Assembly (NCBI RefSeq): GCF_020544465.1
Contig: NZ_CP066126.1
Span: forward strand, 4,712,001 to 4,776,000
Direction of reading: 5' to 3'
Source of the DNA: Chromobacterium rhizoryzae
GTDB lineage: Bacteria > Pseudomonadota > Gammaproteobacteria > Burkholderiales > Chromobacteriaceae
DNA: 64,000 nucleotides
The notes below the pieces were generated by a model. That model was given only the letters and a program-made list of their open reading frames with translations. It had not been told where the DNA came from and searched no databases. How positions within the stretch are numbered: the stretch's first letter is position 1; each line of letters starts with the position of its first letter. Below, piece by piece: positions 49,431 to 57,662 of the stretch. Made by a program: the position numbers and the translations under genes.

Positions 49431-49490
49431 TATCTATATCCTAATAGAATGCGTTTGTATTATTAAACTCCCACCTGGCAAACAACACCG

Positions 49491-50315
49491 TCAACCAGAA
49501 TACTTCCTCACCAGCGCCTTTATATCAGCCTGCGCGATTGACTTGGCGTGGATATCGAGCTCGTCAATATTGACGCCTTGCGCCGCCAATCGAGCTAAAA
49601 GATGCTCTAGCTGAGGCCGCTGCGGCATATAGTGGCCGGAATCCAGATGAAATGATTTCGCTTTTCCCTGTGCAATGAGTATCATGCCCGCTGATAAAAC
49701 CGGCTTACCTTCTGTCGTCGAAGTATGCTGCCATTTGCCTTTTTCATATGGATGAACAAAGATATTTCCATCTCGATGGACAACAATGGCAGCGTGGCCC
49801 TCCATCCCGGCCTTACCTGGCAGATGTGTCGTATCTAATAATTTACCCCCTACTTTCCATTCACCCTGTGAAAGCGTTACCCGATAATTAGCGGCTTGAT
49901 CTGAGGATAGATAATTGATATAGCCGACATCCTGCGACAGAGGATGCTTAGGTTTATTCTTGAGCGTATTGATTTCAACATCGGGATGCTGATCAATCCA
50001 CTGGAATAGCCCGACCTTGCTATTAGCGTCTTCCTGCCATGCGCTTAATGCACCAGACTGGGCATCAAAACCATTCAACGAAACCCTATCGCGATGCTTC
50101 GGATCTTTAATTTCCAGCCAGTATTTTGGATTAGCACCTGCTTCCCCACGGCTTTTTCTTGGCATCATTTCCATAATGAATTGCGCGGCTTCTTTGAAAC
50201 GCATCATGCTTGGGGAGTTTTTTATTGTTTTAACCGGCAGTAACTGAGGTCCACCCTGCTGTTCTGCTTGGCATCTGCCGACCTGGGCGATGTGATTGAC
50301 TTTAATTTCCAGCAT
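49491..50315 (-). CDS. Candidate type III effector resembling the conserved domain of plant IQM proteins
   Basis: A 274-residue protein. It follows the order of motifs I recall from plant IQM (IQ-motif family) proteins: a DPKHRDR start, LFQWIDQHPDVEIN, YLSSDQAANYRV, a strand pair AAIVVHRDGNIFVH, GKWQHTSTTEGKPVLSAGMI and SGHYMP at residues 226-231, then a helix ending VNIDELDIH. No IQ helix is visible. The start at 50315 (MLEIKVNHIAQ) is favoured by an AGGAGGG site; an upstream in-frame ATG at 50348 lies inside the chaperone gene. It is 13 bp after that gene, so it is the likely chaperone client. A GC-rich paralogue lies at 51395. Confidence 0.6.
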   Translation of the reverse strand: MLEIKVNHIAQVGRCQAEQQGGPQLLPVKTIKNSPSMMRFKEAAQFIMEMMPRKSRGEAGANPKYWLEIKDPKHRDRVSLNGFDAQSGALSAWQEDANSKVGLFQWIDQHPDVEINTLKNKPKHPLSQDVGYINYLSSDQAANYRVTLSQGEWKVGGKLLDTTHLPGKAGMEGHAAIVVHRDGNIFVHPYEKGKWQHTSTTEGKPVLSAGMILIAQGKAKSFHLDSGHYMPQRPQLEHLLARLAAQGVNIDELDIHAKSIAQADIKALVRKYSG

Positions 50316-50328
50316 CAAACATCCCTCC

Positions 50329-50808
50329 TCATCGGTGGCTAGACACAATCTTTAGCGCGCCATAAAAACCATAAATAACTTCACTGAATTTATTCTCAAG
50401 CAATGCGCTCGGGCTAATCAATGCTTTTAATTCGAAACCATCATTGCACTTACCCAATGTCAAGTGACCCGTTTCAACATATTCCATTACAGTTGTGAGA
50501 ACAGGCATGATGTGCCTGGCATTGTCTATCAACAGCTCCTCACCAATCGGGACAAATGACCAAATGAAGAGGCGATCGTCGACCAGCGAAATATTAATAG
50601 ACAGCCCTTCATTTAGATCAATGGCTATGGTTGAGTGTGAGTCAAAGCCATGCAACAATTGGTCTGAAACGCCCAGCTCGGTCAGTGCATCGCGAACCAA
50701 GGAACTAAGTTCATGATGAATATTTTGAGAGAATGATAATGAACTGTAGGTCACAGAATTCAACGACCTGCCCAAGGAGTGGGTTTGATCATCCATTTTT
50801 TCGCTCAT
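50329..50808 (-). CDS. Second InvB/Spa15-like type III effector chaperone
   Basis: A 159-residue acidic protein. LLHGFDSHSTIAIDLNEGLSINIS at residues ~50-75 matches the same block of InvB encoded at 33028 (ELDSHSTIALDLHDL), and the following LFIWSFVPIGEELL also aligns. It has ~25 more N-terminal residues than InvB. Its ATG overlaps the stop of the upstream glycosyltransferase-like fragment (ATGA) and it is followed after 13 bp by the IQM-like gene. This supports a role as a dedicated chaperone for one or both neighbours. Confidence 0.8.
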   Translation of the reverse strand: MSEKMDDQTHSLGRSLNSVTYSSLSFSQNIHHELSSLVRDALTELGVSDQLLHGFDSHSTIAIDLNEGLSINISLVDDRLFIWSFVPIGEELLIDNARHIMPVLTTVMEYVETGHLTLGKCNDGFELKALISPSALLENKFSEVIYGFYGALKIVSSHR

Positions 50809-51227
50809 GGCATTTCCTTTTTCTGCGCCGCACGGCCCAGTGGTTTGTCCTCGGACTGCAAGCCGGCCTTCAATTGACTGAACAAGCCGCGTAGTTGTTT
50901 TTCCTGCTGATATTGCTTGGCATCCGGGAATAGCGTATTCACTTGTTCGTGGACTTCCTTATTCACCGCGTAAGCGCCGAATGGTTTCGAATCCACCCAC
51001 AAATTCACCGTGCTGTTCGGGTTTTTCTCCAACCCTCCGCGCAGATATTTCTGCTGGCTGTCGCCAGGCTTGGAGCCAAGCCAAACCATATGGATTTCCG
51101 ACGACACTGCCTTGAAATCGCTCTTATCGTAAATCTGAGCAAAACGCTTGCTGGCCTGCACCGATTCCACGCCGGTATTGGAGGACGAGGTTTGAAGCAG
51201 ACGAACTCCGACTGAATTCAGCATCAT
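50805..51227 (-). CDS. Short glycosyltransferase-like protein (probably a truncated effector)
   Basis: A 140-residue protein. Residues 45-80 (EIHMVWLGSKPGDSQQKYL, then NPNSTVNLWVDS) match the beginning of the GT-A glycosyltransferase fold of the clostridial-toxin TcdA/TcdB and OCH1/SseK-like families. The DxD motif and the rest of the catalytic domain are absent: the frame ends after ~60 further residues in GRAAQKKEMP. It is therefore most likely a remnant of a larger effector, kept because its end is coupled to the chaperone. RBS AGGAG lies 8 bases before ATG 51227. Confidence 0.55.
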   Translation of the reverse strand: MMLNSVGVRLLQTSSSNTGVESVQASKRFAQIYDKSDFKAVSSEIHMVWLGSKPGDSQQKYLRGGLEKNPNSTVNLWVDSKPFGAYAVNKEVHEQVNTLFPDAKQYQQEKQLRGLFSQLKAGLQSEDKPLGRAAQKKEMP

Positions 51228-51340
51228 GTCTGCGACTCCTGAAAATTAAGAAAATAAAACAGTCGGAAGTATTTAAATCCAAGCCAAGATCAAGCACTTC
51301 CAAAAAGCGCTCACCTAAGCCGCGGGCGCCCAGCTGACAT

Positions 51341-51370
51341 AAAAAAACGGCGCGCCAAATTGGCGCGCCG
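51341..51370 (-). terminator. Rho-independent terminator after the GC-rich IQM-like gene
   Basis: CGGCGCGCCA (51348-51357) and TGGCGCGCCG (51361-51370) form a 10-bp stem with a 3-nt loop. On the minus strand it is followed by TTTTTTT. It separates the 55.4-51.4 kb unit from the AT-rich unit that starts at 51227. Confidence 0.92.
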
Positions 51371-51394
51371 CTTGCGTCTGAAACCGTCCCGGCT

Positions 51395-52237
51395 TCAGCG
51401 CCGGGCCTGGCGATAGGGCGCCAGCACCTCGGCCAGTTCCGCCCGGTCCTCATGCGGAGCCAGCACCGCCAGTTTCGACAGATCCATCTTGCCGTTCAGA
51501 AAATCCAGCAGCCGCTCCAGATCGTCCAGATCGCTCATATAGTGGCCGGAAGACAGCATCAGCGACCTGGCCTTGCCCTCGCTCAGCTCTATCATCGCCG
51601 CCGCCCGCACCGGCTTGCCGGCGCTGGCGCTGGTATGGTGCAGCCGCCCCAGCACCGCGTCGTGGACAAACAGCCTGTCGTCCCGGTCCAGCACCAAGAT
51701 GGCGTAGCCGGGCATGCCCAGCTTGCCCTTGGAGCCGGCGGTGTCGATAGCCGTGCCGTCCGGCCGCCGCCATACGCCGTCGGCCACCTCCGCCAGATAG
51801 GGCTGGAGCGCGGCGGCGTCGCTCAGATAGCTGACTTGCGGCGCGTCGCCCAAGCGCGCCATCCGCGGCGGCTGGCCCGGCTTGGCCAGGTTGATTTCCA
51901 GCTGCGGGCGGGCGTCCATCCAGGCGAAGAAGTTTTCCCTGGCGCTGTCCCCGCTGGCCACCCATTGCCGGTGCGCCGGCTGTGCGTACTCCCGGTAGCG
52001 ATGGCGAGGGTCGCGCGCCTCGCGCAACTCTTCGTCCACCAGTCCGGTTTCGCCTTCTTTGGGCATCAGCGCGGCGACGAAACGGGCGATGTCGCGGAAA
52101 CGCTCCAAGGGCCGCGGCGCGGGCTCGCCCACGCTGTCGACGCCCTTGAAGGCCTGCGCCAGCCGGCTGGGCGCCGCCGTCGGCGTCGCTTCCGGTCGCG
52201 GCGGCGGCATGGCCGCGCCGCTAGCCGAGATTCTCAT
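51395..52237 (-). CDS. Candidate type III effector, GC-rich paralogue of the IQM-like protein
   Basis: A 280-residue protein that aligns over most of its length with the 274-residue protein at 49491-50315. Shared blocks: ARDPRHRYREY, FFAWMDARPQLEIN, VSYLSDAAALQPYLAEV, GMPGYAILVLDRDDRLFVHD, LHHTSASAGKPVRAAAMI and SSGHYM at residues 229-234. The N-terminal ~40 residues are Pro/Ala/Ser-rich, like secretion signals. Its codon use is like the GC-rich chromosome, unlike its AT-rich paralogue, so the two had separate histories. GAGGA precedes ATG 52237. A strong terminator follows. Function inferred only from fold likeness. Confidence 0.6.
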   Translation of the reverse strand: MRISASGAAMPPPRPEATPTAAPSRLAQAFKGVDSVGEPAPRPLERFRDIARFVAALMPKEGETGLVDEELREARDPRHRYREYAQPAHRQWVASGDSARENFFAWMDARPQLEINLAKPGQPPRMARLGDAPQVSYLSDAAALQPYLAEVADGVWRRPDGTAIDTAGSKGKLGMPGYAILVLDRDDRLFVHDAVLGRLHHTSASAGKPVRAAAMIELSEGKARSLMLSSGHYMSDLDDLERLLDFLNGKMDLSKLAVLAPHEDRAELAEVLAPYRQARR

Positions 52238-52260
52238 GCGCTTTGATCCTCTTCATCTTT

Positions 52261-52292
52261 AATCCACCGCCGCTAGAATCCACCGCCGCTAG
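52261..52292. repeat. Two tandem copies of a 16-bp direct repeat at a stop codon
   Basis: AATCCACCGCCGCTAG occurs at 52261-52276 and again at 52277-52292. The second copy contains the TAG stop (minus strand) of the large candidate effector; the first would restore the same stop if the other were lost. Confidence 0.85.
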
Positions 52293-54892
52293 CGCGCCAG
52301 CGGCAGTTCTTCCCAACCGGCGAAACTCTGCTTGTCCGCCTGCCATAAGGGAAGCTGGCGCTCCATCATCGCGTCCACTTCCTTCAGCGCTGCGTCCCCG
52401 GCGGGCCTGGAGCCGCCGACAGCGTAAGCTTCCATCGCGGCGAAGAAATCCGCGCCGTCCGCGCCCTGGCGCCGCAGGTAGTAATCGGCCTCCCGCCGCA
52501 CCGCCGAGCCCGGCTCGGCCAGCTTGCGGCACAAGGCTTCCAGCGCCGGGCGCTGCGCCTCTCTCATCGCGGGCCAACGCTCGCTCTCGTCCACCGCCTT
52601 CAGGTGCAGATAATGCATCAGCGGCGCGCTCAGGCTGTTGTCGCCCCAGCGCTCGCCCAGCACCGCGGTGGCGGAGGCGCCGGCGTTAAGGCCCAGCTCC
52701 AGGGATACGCCCGGCTGCAGCGGCACGCCGCCGGAGGCGGACAGGCCAAGGTTGCCGCTGGCGCTGACCCGGCTCAGTTGCAGCCGGAAGCCGGCGGCTT
52801 CGGCCGGGAAATCGGCCTGGGTCTGGTATTGCGGCCGGTAAAAGCGCAGCAGCAGGGTCAGCGCGCCGCCGCCTTGCAGCCCCGCGGAACTTTGCAGGCC
52901 GGCCAGCGCCGCCGGCACTTCGGCGGCCAGGCCGTGCGGCGCCAGCTGCGCGCTCAGCGCGTCGCGCAAGGCGTCCAGCGGCCAAGAGCCGCTCAGATTG
53001 CCGGACAGGCTGATCCTCACGTCCTTGTAATCCCCGGCTCGCACCGGATTGTGATGCACCCGGGTGCGTTCGGTCAGCGAGGCTTCCGCTTTCAGGCCCA
53101 GCGGCCCCAGCGCGCCGCCCAGATCCAGCGCGACGCTGCGGTCGCGGATCTGCAGGCGCAGCACGTCATGGAAGCTGGTTCGCTTGGCCAGCGCCGCCGC
53201 GTCGTGACGGACGGGCGGCGCGTACAGCCGAGGCGCCAGCTCGTCCAGGCTCTGCAACAAGGCCTCGTCGCCCTTGCCCGCCGCGCTCAGGGTCAGCGCG
53301 GCGTGGGCCAGCGCCATATTGGCCAGCGTTTCCTCGCGGCTTCCCGCGCGCCAGGCGGCCTGGATGGATCGTTCCACCGCCGCGCCGCCCTGACGCTTGC
53401 CGATGCCGGCGTCCAATTGCTGGGCGACGGCGCAGAAATGTTCGAATTCGGCGCGCAGGCCGTCCGCGGCGTCGCGCAGCCGCTCCGGCGTCTGTTCGCG
53501 CAGCGCCGCCATGCTCTGCGCGCCGCTGAGCCAGCTCAGCGGATGATTGCGCGCGTCCGCGCCCATCAGCGCGGCGGCTTTTTGTTCGATGCCGGCCAGC
53601 CGCTGTTGCGCGATCGTCGCGTTGCGCGCCGCGCCCTGCTCCTGGCGCAGGCCTTGCCAGATCGGGGTCAGCGCGTCGGCCTGGATGTCGATGCGCTCCA
53701 CCGCCGCGCCAACGCCGACGCCGACGCCCGCGGCTTCGGCGCGCGCCGAGGCGCTGCCCTTGACGCTGTCCACCGTGCTGGGCGGCAGATAGGGCGTCTG
53801 CGCGCCGGGCAGGGACGCGGCGCTGTCGCGCTGGCCCAGCCAGCCCAGCAATACGCCCAGCCGCTGCTGCTGATCCGCCGCCTGCTGTTGCAATTGCTGG
53901 TACTGACGCAACTCATTGCCGTGGCCGGGACGGAACAAGCGGATCAAGGCGCCCACCGCGGTGCGGGCGCTGACGCCCAGGGTGTCTCGGCGCGAGCCGT
54001 GAGCTAGTTGGTCCGCCTTCAGTTTGACGAAGGCGGTGGCGCTGGCGTATTCGGTCGCCACGGTGCGTTGGCGGCGCCCCTCCACCGCGCCGGACAAGGA
54101 GGCGACGCCGACGCCGCCCTGAATTCCGGCGCGCGCGGACACCGCCTTGCCCTGGTTCTGGAACACGAAGCCTTCGTCGTCGTTGTCCATGCCGCGGCTC
54201 CAGGCCAGGCCCACGCTGAAGGTGGCCTTGGCGCCGGCGCCGGCCTCGCCCAGTCCCAGGCCGACCCCAACCGAAGCGCCGACATTGCGCTCCTGGCTGG
54301 CGCCCGGCTGATCAAAGCGCTGGAATTGCGGCAGCAGTTGCGCTTCCGCCTCCGTCCGCGCCAACTGCGCCCAGGCCGCCTGGCCCAACAGGGCCAGCCG
54401 CTGGCCCAGTTCCGCCAGCGGGCTGCCCGGCCTCGCCGCGCGCGCCAGCGCTTCCATGTCCAACGACAGCCGCGCGCATTCTTTAATGTCCAGCGGCGTC
54501 TGCGCGTCGCCGGCCGCCAATTTCTGCCGCAAGCTTTCCACGATGGCCACCGTCTTGGGCGCCACCGCGTGGCTGCGCGGCAGGATGTTCAGCGCCTGCA
54601 CCCAGCGCGGCCAGCGCGAGCGTTCCGGCTCCGCCTGGCGATACGCTTCGCGTTTCATCGCCAGCAGGGTCTGGCCCAGGTCTTCGCGCCGCAAGCGCAG
54701 CTTGTCGTCGCTGAGGACCACCTGGCTGCCGCGCGCCGGCGGCGCGTCTTCCACGCGGCGTTCCGCCGCGCCGCGCGCGCCGCTCAAGGCGGCGGCCAGG
54801 CCCTGCGCCGGCCGCGGCGCCGAAGATTCCGATAAGCGGCGGAAGCCCTGCAACCGCACCGTACCCGCCCCGCTTGCAACTGTGTCCAACAT
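52289..54892 (-). CDS. Large candidate type III effector of unknown fold (867 aa)
   Basis: I do not recognise a family. Residues 1-70 are Ala/Ser/Pro-rich and unstructured, as in type III signals. Residues ~75-200 are helical. Two Gly-rich segments with alternating small and hydrophobic residues (VGASVGVGLGLGEAGAGAKATFSVGLAW, ~210-240; NLGLSASGGVPLQPGVSLELGLNAGASATAV near the C-terminus) look like amphipathic beta strands, possibly membrane-inserting. No signal peptide. The start at 54892 has a perfect AGGAGG five bases upstream; MRREEA at 54913 is in frame but would place that site inside the gene. It lies between a small secreted-like gene and the IQM-like gene in one leftward unit. Confidence 0.6.
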   Translation of the reverse strand: MLDTVASGAGTVRLQGFRRLSESSAPRPAQGLAAALSGARGAAERRVEDAPPARGSQVVLSDDKLRLRREDLGQTLLAMKREAYRQAEPERSRWPRWVQALNILPRSHAVAPKTVAIVESLRQKLAAGDAQTPLDIKECARLSLDMEALARAARPGSPLAELGQRLALLGQAAWAQLARTEAEAQLLPQFQRFDQPGASQERNVGASVGVGLGLGEAGAGAKATFSVGLAWSRGMDNDDEGFVFQNQGKAVSARAGIQGGVGVASLSGAVEGRRQRTVATEYASATAFVKLKADQLAHGSRRDTLGVSARTAVGALIRLFRPGHGNELRQYQQLQQQAADQQQRLGVLLGWLGQRDSAASLPGAQTPYLPPSTVDSVKGSASARAEAAGVGVGVGAAVERIDIQADALTPIWQGLRQEQGAARNATIAQQRLAGIEQKAAALMGADARNHPLSWLSGAQSMAALREQTPERLRDAADGLRAEFEHFCAVAQQLDAGIGKRQGGAAVERSIQAAWRAGSREETLANMALAHAALTLSAAGKGDEALLQSLDELAPRLYAPPVRHDAAALAKRTSFHDVLRLQIRDRSVALDLGGALGPLGLKAEASLTERTRVHHNPVRAGDYKDVRISLSGNLSGSWPLDALRDALSAQLAPHGLAAEVPAALAGLQSSAGLQGGGALTLLLRFYRPQYQTQADFPAEAAGFRLQLSRVSASGNLGLSASGGVPLQPGVSLELGLNAGASATAVLGERWGDNSLSAPLMHYLHLKAVDESERWPAMREAQRPALEALCRKLAEPGSAVRREADYYLRRQGADGADFFAAMEAYAVGGSRPAGDAALKEVDAMMERQLPLWQADKQSFAGWEELPLAR

Positions 54893-54950
54893 GGATGCCT
54901 CCTCGCGCCGCATCGCGGCTCAAACGCCGGGCCGGGCCCGGAGCGACTGC

Positions 54951-55352
54951 CTAGTTTTCGCCGTTGCCGGCTTTCAAGTTCGCGGCCAACGCCAAGGGCG
55001 ACGGCCTTTCCGCTTGCAATTCCCGCCCCATCTCCGTCCAGCCCAGCAGCAGCCCCTGCAATTGCCCGCGCGCCTCGGGACTGACTGTCCCGTCTTTCAC
55101 GCCCTGGGCCGCCAAATCGCAATATTTAGCGCAGTCCCGAGCCAGCTCGGCTATCACGGCCTGCCAGGCGTCGGCCTGCTTGGACGCCGGCTTCTGTTCG
55201 ACAGCCGGCGCTTGCGCCGTCATGCCGCCGCCGCGCAGCGCGGCCGCGAACGGGCTCTGCGCCGGCGCGGACGGCGCGCCTGGCTGCGGCTCGGACAGCG
55301 TCGCCAAACGGGGGGAATTGGCGGTCGGCTTCGACGAAACATTAAAAGACAT
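54951..55352 (-). CDS. Small Pro/Ala-rich protein, possible type III cargo or cofactor
   Basis: A 133-residue protein with no family I recognise. Residues 1-60 are Ser/Pro/Ala-rich and likely disordered (SSKPTANSPRLATLSEPQPGAPSAP); residues ~60-115 form two predicted helices with a Cys pair (DCAKYC). GGAG lies upstream of ATG 55352. It is the first gene of the leftward unit that includes the 867-residue protein, 58 bp apart. It could be a chaperone-like partner or a small effector. Confidence 0.5.
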   Translation of the reverse strand: MSFNVSSKPTANSPRLATLSEPQPGAPSAPAQSPFAAALRGGGMTAQAPAVEQKPASKQADAWQAVIAELARDCAKYCDLAAQGVKDGTVSPEARGQLQGLLLGWTEMGRELQAERPSPLALAANLKAGNGEN

Positions 55353-55967
55353 TTCAAACGCTCCTGATTTGGCGGCGAGGCCAGAACAACGGTGATGAGG
55401 GGCCGCCGGCGCATGCTCGGCGACAGCGTCAAACTACCCCAACGCCGGCAACCGAACTTGCATAAATCGGCCGCGGCCTCGTCCGAGCCGCCCCCCCTCG
55501 TTTTTGAGAGTTTTCCCATTTGTAGCAAGCACTCCCTCACGTAGTATTCCTACATACATCAATTTATGCGAAGGAAATCAAAAACCTCCCTAACAACCCG
55601 ATGACATAACAACAGGACAAACAAGACCATGTCATTCGCTGAACATTTTTTGCAAGCTGGCCCTCGGCGGCAAAAGTACCATCCACTCTCTCTGTTTTTA
55701 TGACCGGATAAAGGCTTTGAGCGCCAGTTGACGACACTGGCAATTCCAGGCGACAGCGGGCGGGAAGCGGCGGACACACGCCGCGCGATGCGAATCCGCA
55801 GCCGGCCCCAAGAACCAGCGCAAATCACCCAACAGATCCACCGAACAAAAAACACGCCGACATGCCGCGATGCTACGGGGAATAGCACACAAGTCGCAGC
55901 ATTGGTCGACTCGATCCGCATGGTCCGCCATGCGCTATTGCGCCGTGCGCGCAAGAGGAACTAGAAG
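55353..55967. promoter_or_regulatory. 615-bp divergent regulatory region upstream of the hilA-like gene
   Basis: No gene. It drops markedly in GC content around 55500-55700 (TTTTTGAGAGTTTTCCCATTTG; ACATTTTTTGCAAGC; CTCTCTGTTTTTATGACC), as in the A/T-rich, H-NS-bound hilA promoter of Salmonella. TAGTATTCCTACATACATC at 55545-55563 contains an ATTCCTA element like the heptads bound by BvgA-type regulators. It must carry promoters for the HilA-like gene (right) and the small-protein/effector unit (left). Binding proteins are inferred. Confidence 0.5.
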
Positions 55968-57662
55968 ATGGCGTTACATAAAGATGGCTTCATGAACAGG
56001 CAATTTGTTTTTGGCGACTTCGTCCTTCACTTCGACGGCATGCTGCTGCACCGCGAGCAGCAGATCAGCATTCCGCCCAAGGAACTAGCTGTGCTGACCA
56101 CCCTGCTGGAAGCGGCGGGAGAGCTGGTCAGCAAGGACGCGCTGCTGGACCGAGTCTGGCCGGACGGCGAAGTCAACGAAGAGTCGCTGACCCGCTGTAT
56201 CTACGCGCTGCGGCGCATCCTGCTGGAAACCAAGGATTGCCGTTATATCGACACGGTGTACGGCAAGGGCTATCGCTTCAGCCGCCCGGTGGCCATGGTG
56301 TCCAAACCCACGCCGCTGGCGGCGCAATGCTCGGTGGCTGTGCTGCCCTTCCGCACCCATCCGCAGCTGGACGCGGTCAGCCTGCACAACGCTCTGGTGC
56401 AATGCCTGTCGCGCTACTCGCCGTTCGGCCTGATCGTGCTGCCGGCCACCATCACCCAGAACTGCCGCGACGTCACCGACATCGTGGCGATGATCGATCA
56501 GCTGCGCCCGGACTACTACCTGGCCGGCCAGACCCTGCAGCAAGGCGGCGTCTGGAAGCTGCGGGTGGAATTGGTGCGCGCCGCCGGCCATCAGCTGATC
56601 CACCATGAAAGCATAGAGCTGAGCCCGGAACAGCCGATCACCGCGCTGCAAACCCGGCTGGCCAGCCTGTTGCCGCAACGCATTCCCGGCCTGCGCTGGA
56701 ACCAGGGCCAGAACAACGAGCTGGGCTCGCTGGACATGGCCATCACCTATCTGAACGGCCGCCACGAACTGCAGCAGCACACCCCGTCCAGCCTGCGTCG
56801 CGCGCTGATGCTGCTGCGCCAGTGCGTCAACGCCGGCCCCAGCCACGCGCTGCCTTACTGCAGCCTGGCCGAGTGCTATCTGACCCTGGCCCAGCTGGGC
56901 CTGTTCGATCAGGCCCAGGCGCTGATCCAGGCGCAACAGGCGGTGAACAAGGCGGTGGAACTGGACGCGGCCAACCCGCAGGCGCTGGGACTGCTGGCCT
57001 TGCTCAGCAGCATGCGCTCGGAGCAGGCGGTGGCCGAGGCGCTGTTCGAACAGGCGCGGCTGCTGGCGCCGGATGCCGTCGACATCCATTACTACCACGC
57101 CTGGCATTTATTCCTGTCCGGCAAGCTGGCCCAGGCGCAGCAGGCGCTGGACGCCTGCCTGGAACGCGACCCCTCGCGCATCTCCGCCAGCATTCTGAAG
57201 CTGTGGCTGACCTATTACGAACACCGCATCGACGACGCGGTGTCGCTGGGCAAGCGCCAGCTCTGCCAATACGGCCAGAACCACCCGGTGCTGCAAAGCG
57301 TGCTGGCGCTGCTGCTGGGGCTGCAAGGCCAGCACGCGCAAGCCGACGAACTGGTGCAGGCGGTGCGCGACTCCGGCGAGGAAGCCGGCCTGCTCGCCCT
57401 CAATCACAGCTACGTGGACTACTGCCGTCGCGGCGACGCGGCGCTGCCGGCGTTGCGCGCCTTCCTCGCCAAGGTGGACAGCCGCCAGGTGCGCTCCAGC
57501 CTGCTGCCGCTGATCCTGGCCGCGCAGGGCCCGGAGGCCGCGGTCCAGCATTGGCGCCAATTGCAGGCTGAAGGCTATCTGTGGATCAAGGCCTGGCGCC
57601 ACGATCCGCGACTGAGCGAGCTGGCGGAACACGCTCAGCCCTGCCAGCCGGAGGCCGCGTGA
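55968..57662 (+). CDS. hilA: HilA/CilA-like master activator of the type III secretion system
   Basis: A 564-residue regulator (Salmonella HilA 553). Residues ~10-108 form an OmpR/ToxR-type winged helix (LHREQQISIPPKELAVLTTLLEAAGELVSKDALLDRVWPDGEVNEESLTRCIYALRRIL...YIDTVYGKGYRFSR) without a receiver domain. The rest is a sensor-like domain and TPR-like helices (~280-500). In Salmonella HilA directly activates invF and prgH; in C. violaceum the orthologue CilA does so for Cpi-1/1a. The ATG at 55968 follows AGAGGA. iagB overlaps its stop, the same order as in SPI-1. Confidence 0.92.
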   Translation: MALHKDGFMNRQFVFGDFVLHFDGMLLHREQQISIPPKELAVLTTLLEAAGELVSKDALLDRVWPDGEVNEESLTRCIYALRRILLETKDCRYIDTVYGKGYRFSRPVAMVSKPTPLAAQCSVAVLPFRTHPQLDAVSLHNALVQCLSRYSPFGLIVLPATITQNCRDVTDIVAMIDQLRPDYYLAGQTLQQGGVWKLRVELVRAAGHQLIHHESIELSPEQPITALQTRLASLLPQRIPGLRWNQGQNNELGSLDMAITYLNGRHELQQHTPSSLRRALMLLRQCVNAGPSHALPYCSLAECYLTLAQLGLFDQAQALIQAQQAVNKAVELDAANPQALGLLALLSSMRSEQAVAEALFEQARLLAPDAVDIHYYHAWHLFLSGKLAQAQQALDACLERDPSRISASILKLWLTYYEHRIDDAVSLGKRQLCQYGQNHPVLQSVLALLLGLQGQHAQADELVQAVRDSGEEAGLLALNHSYVDYCRRGDAALPALRAFLAKVDSRQVRSSLLPLILAAQGPEAAVQHWRQLQAEGYLWIKAWRHDPRLSELAEHAQPCQPEAA

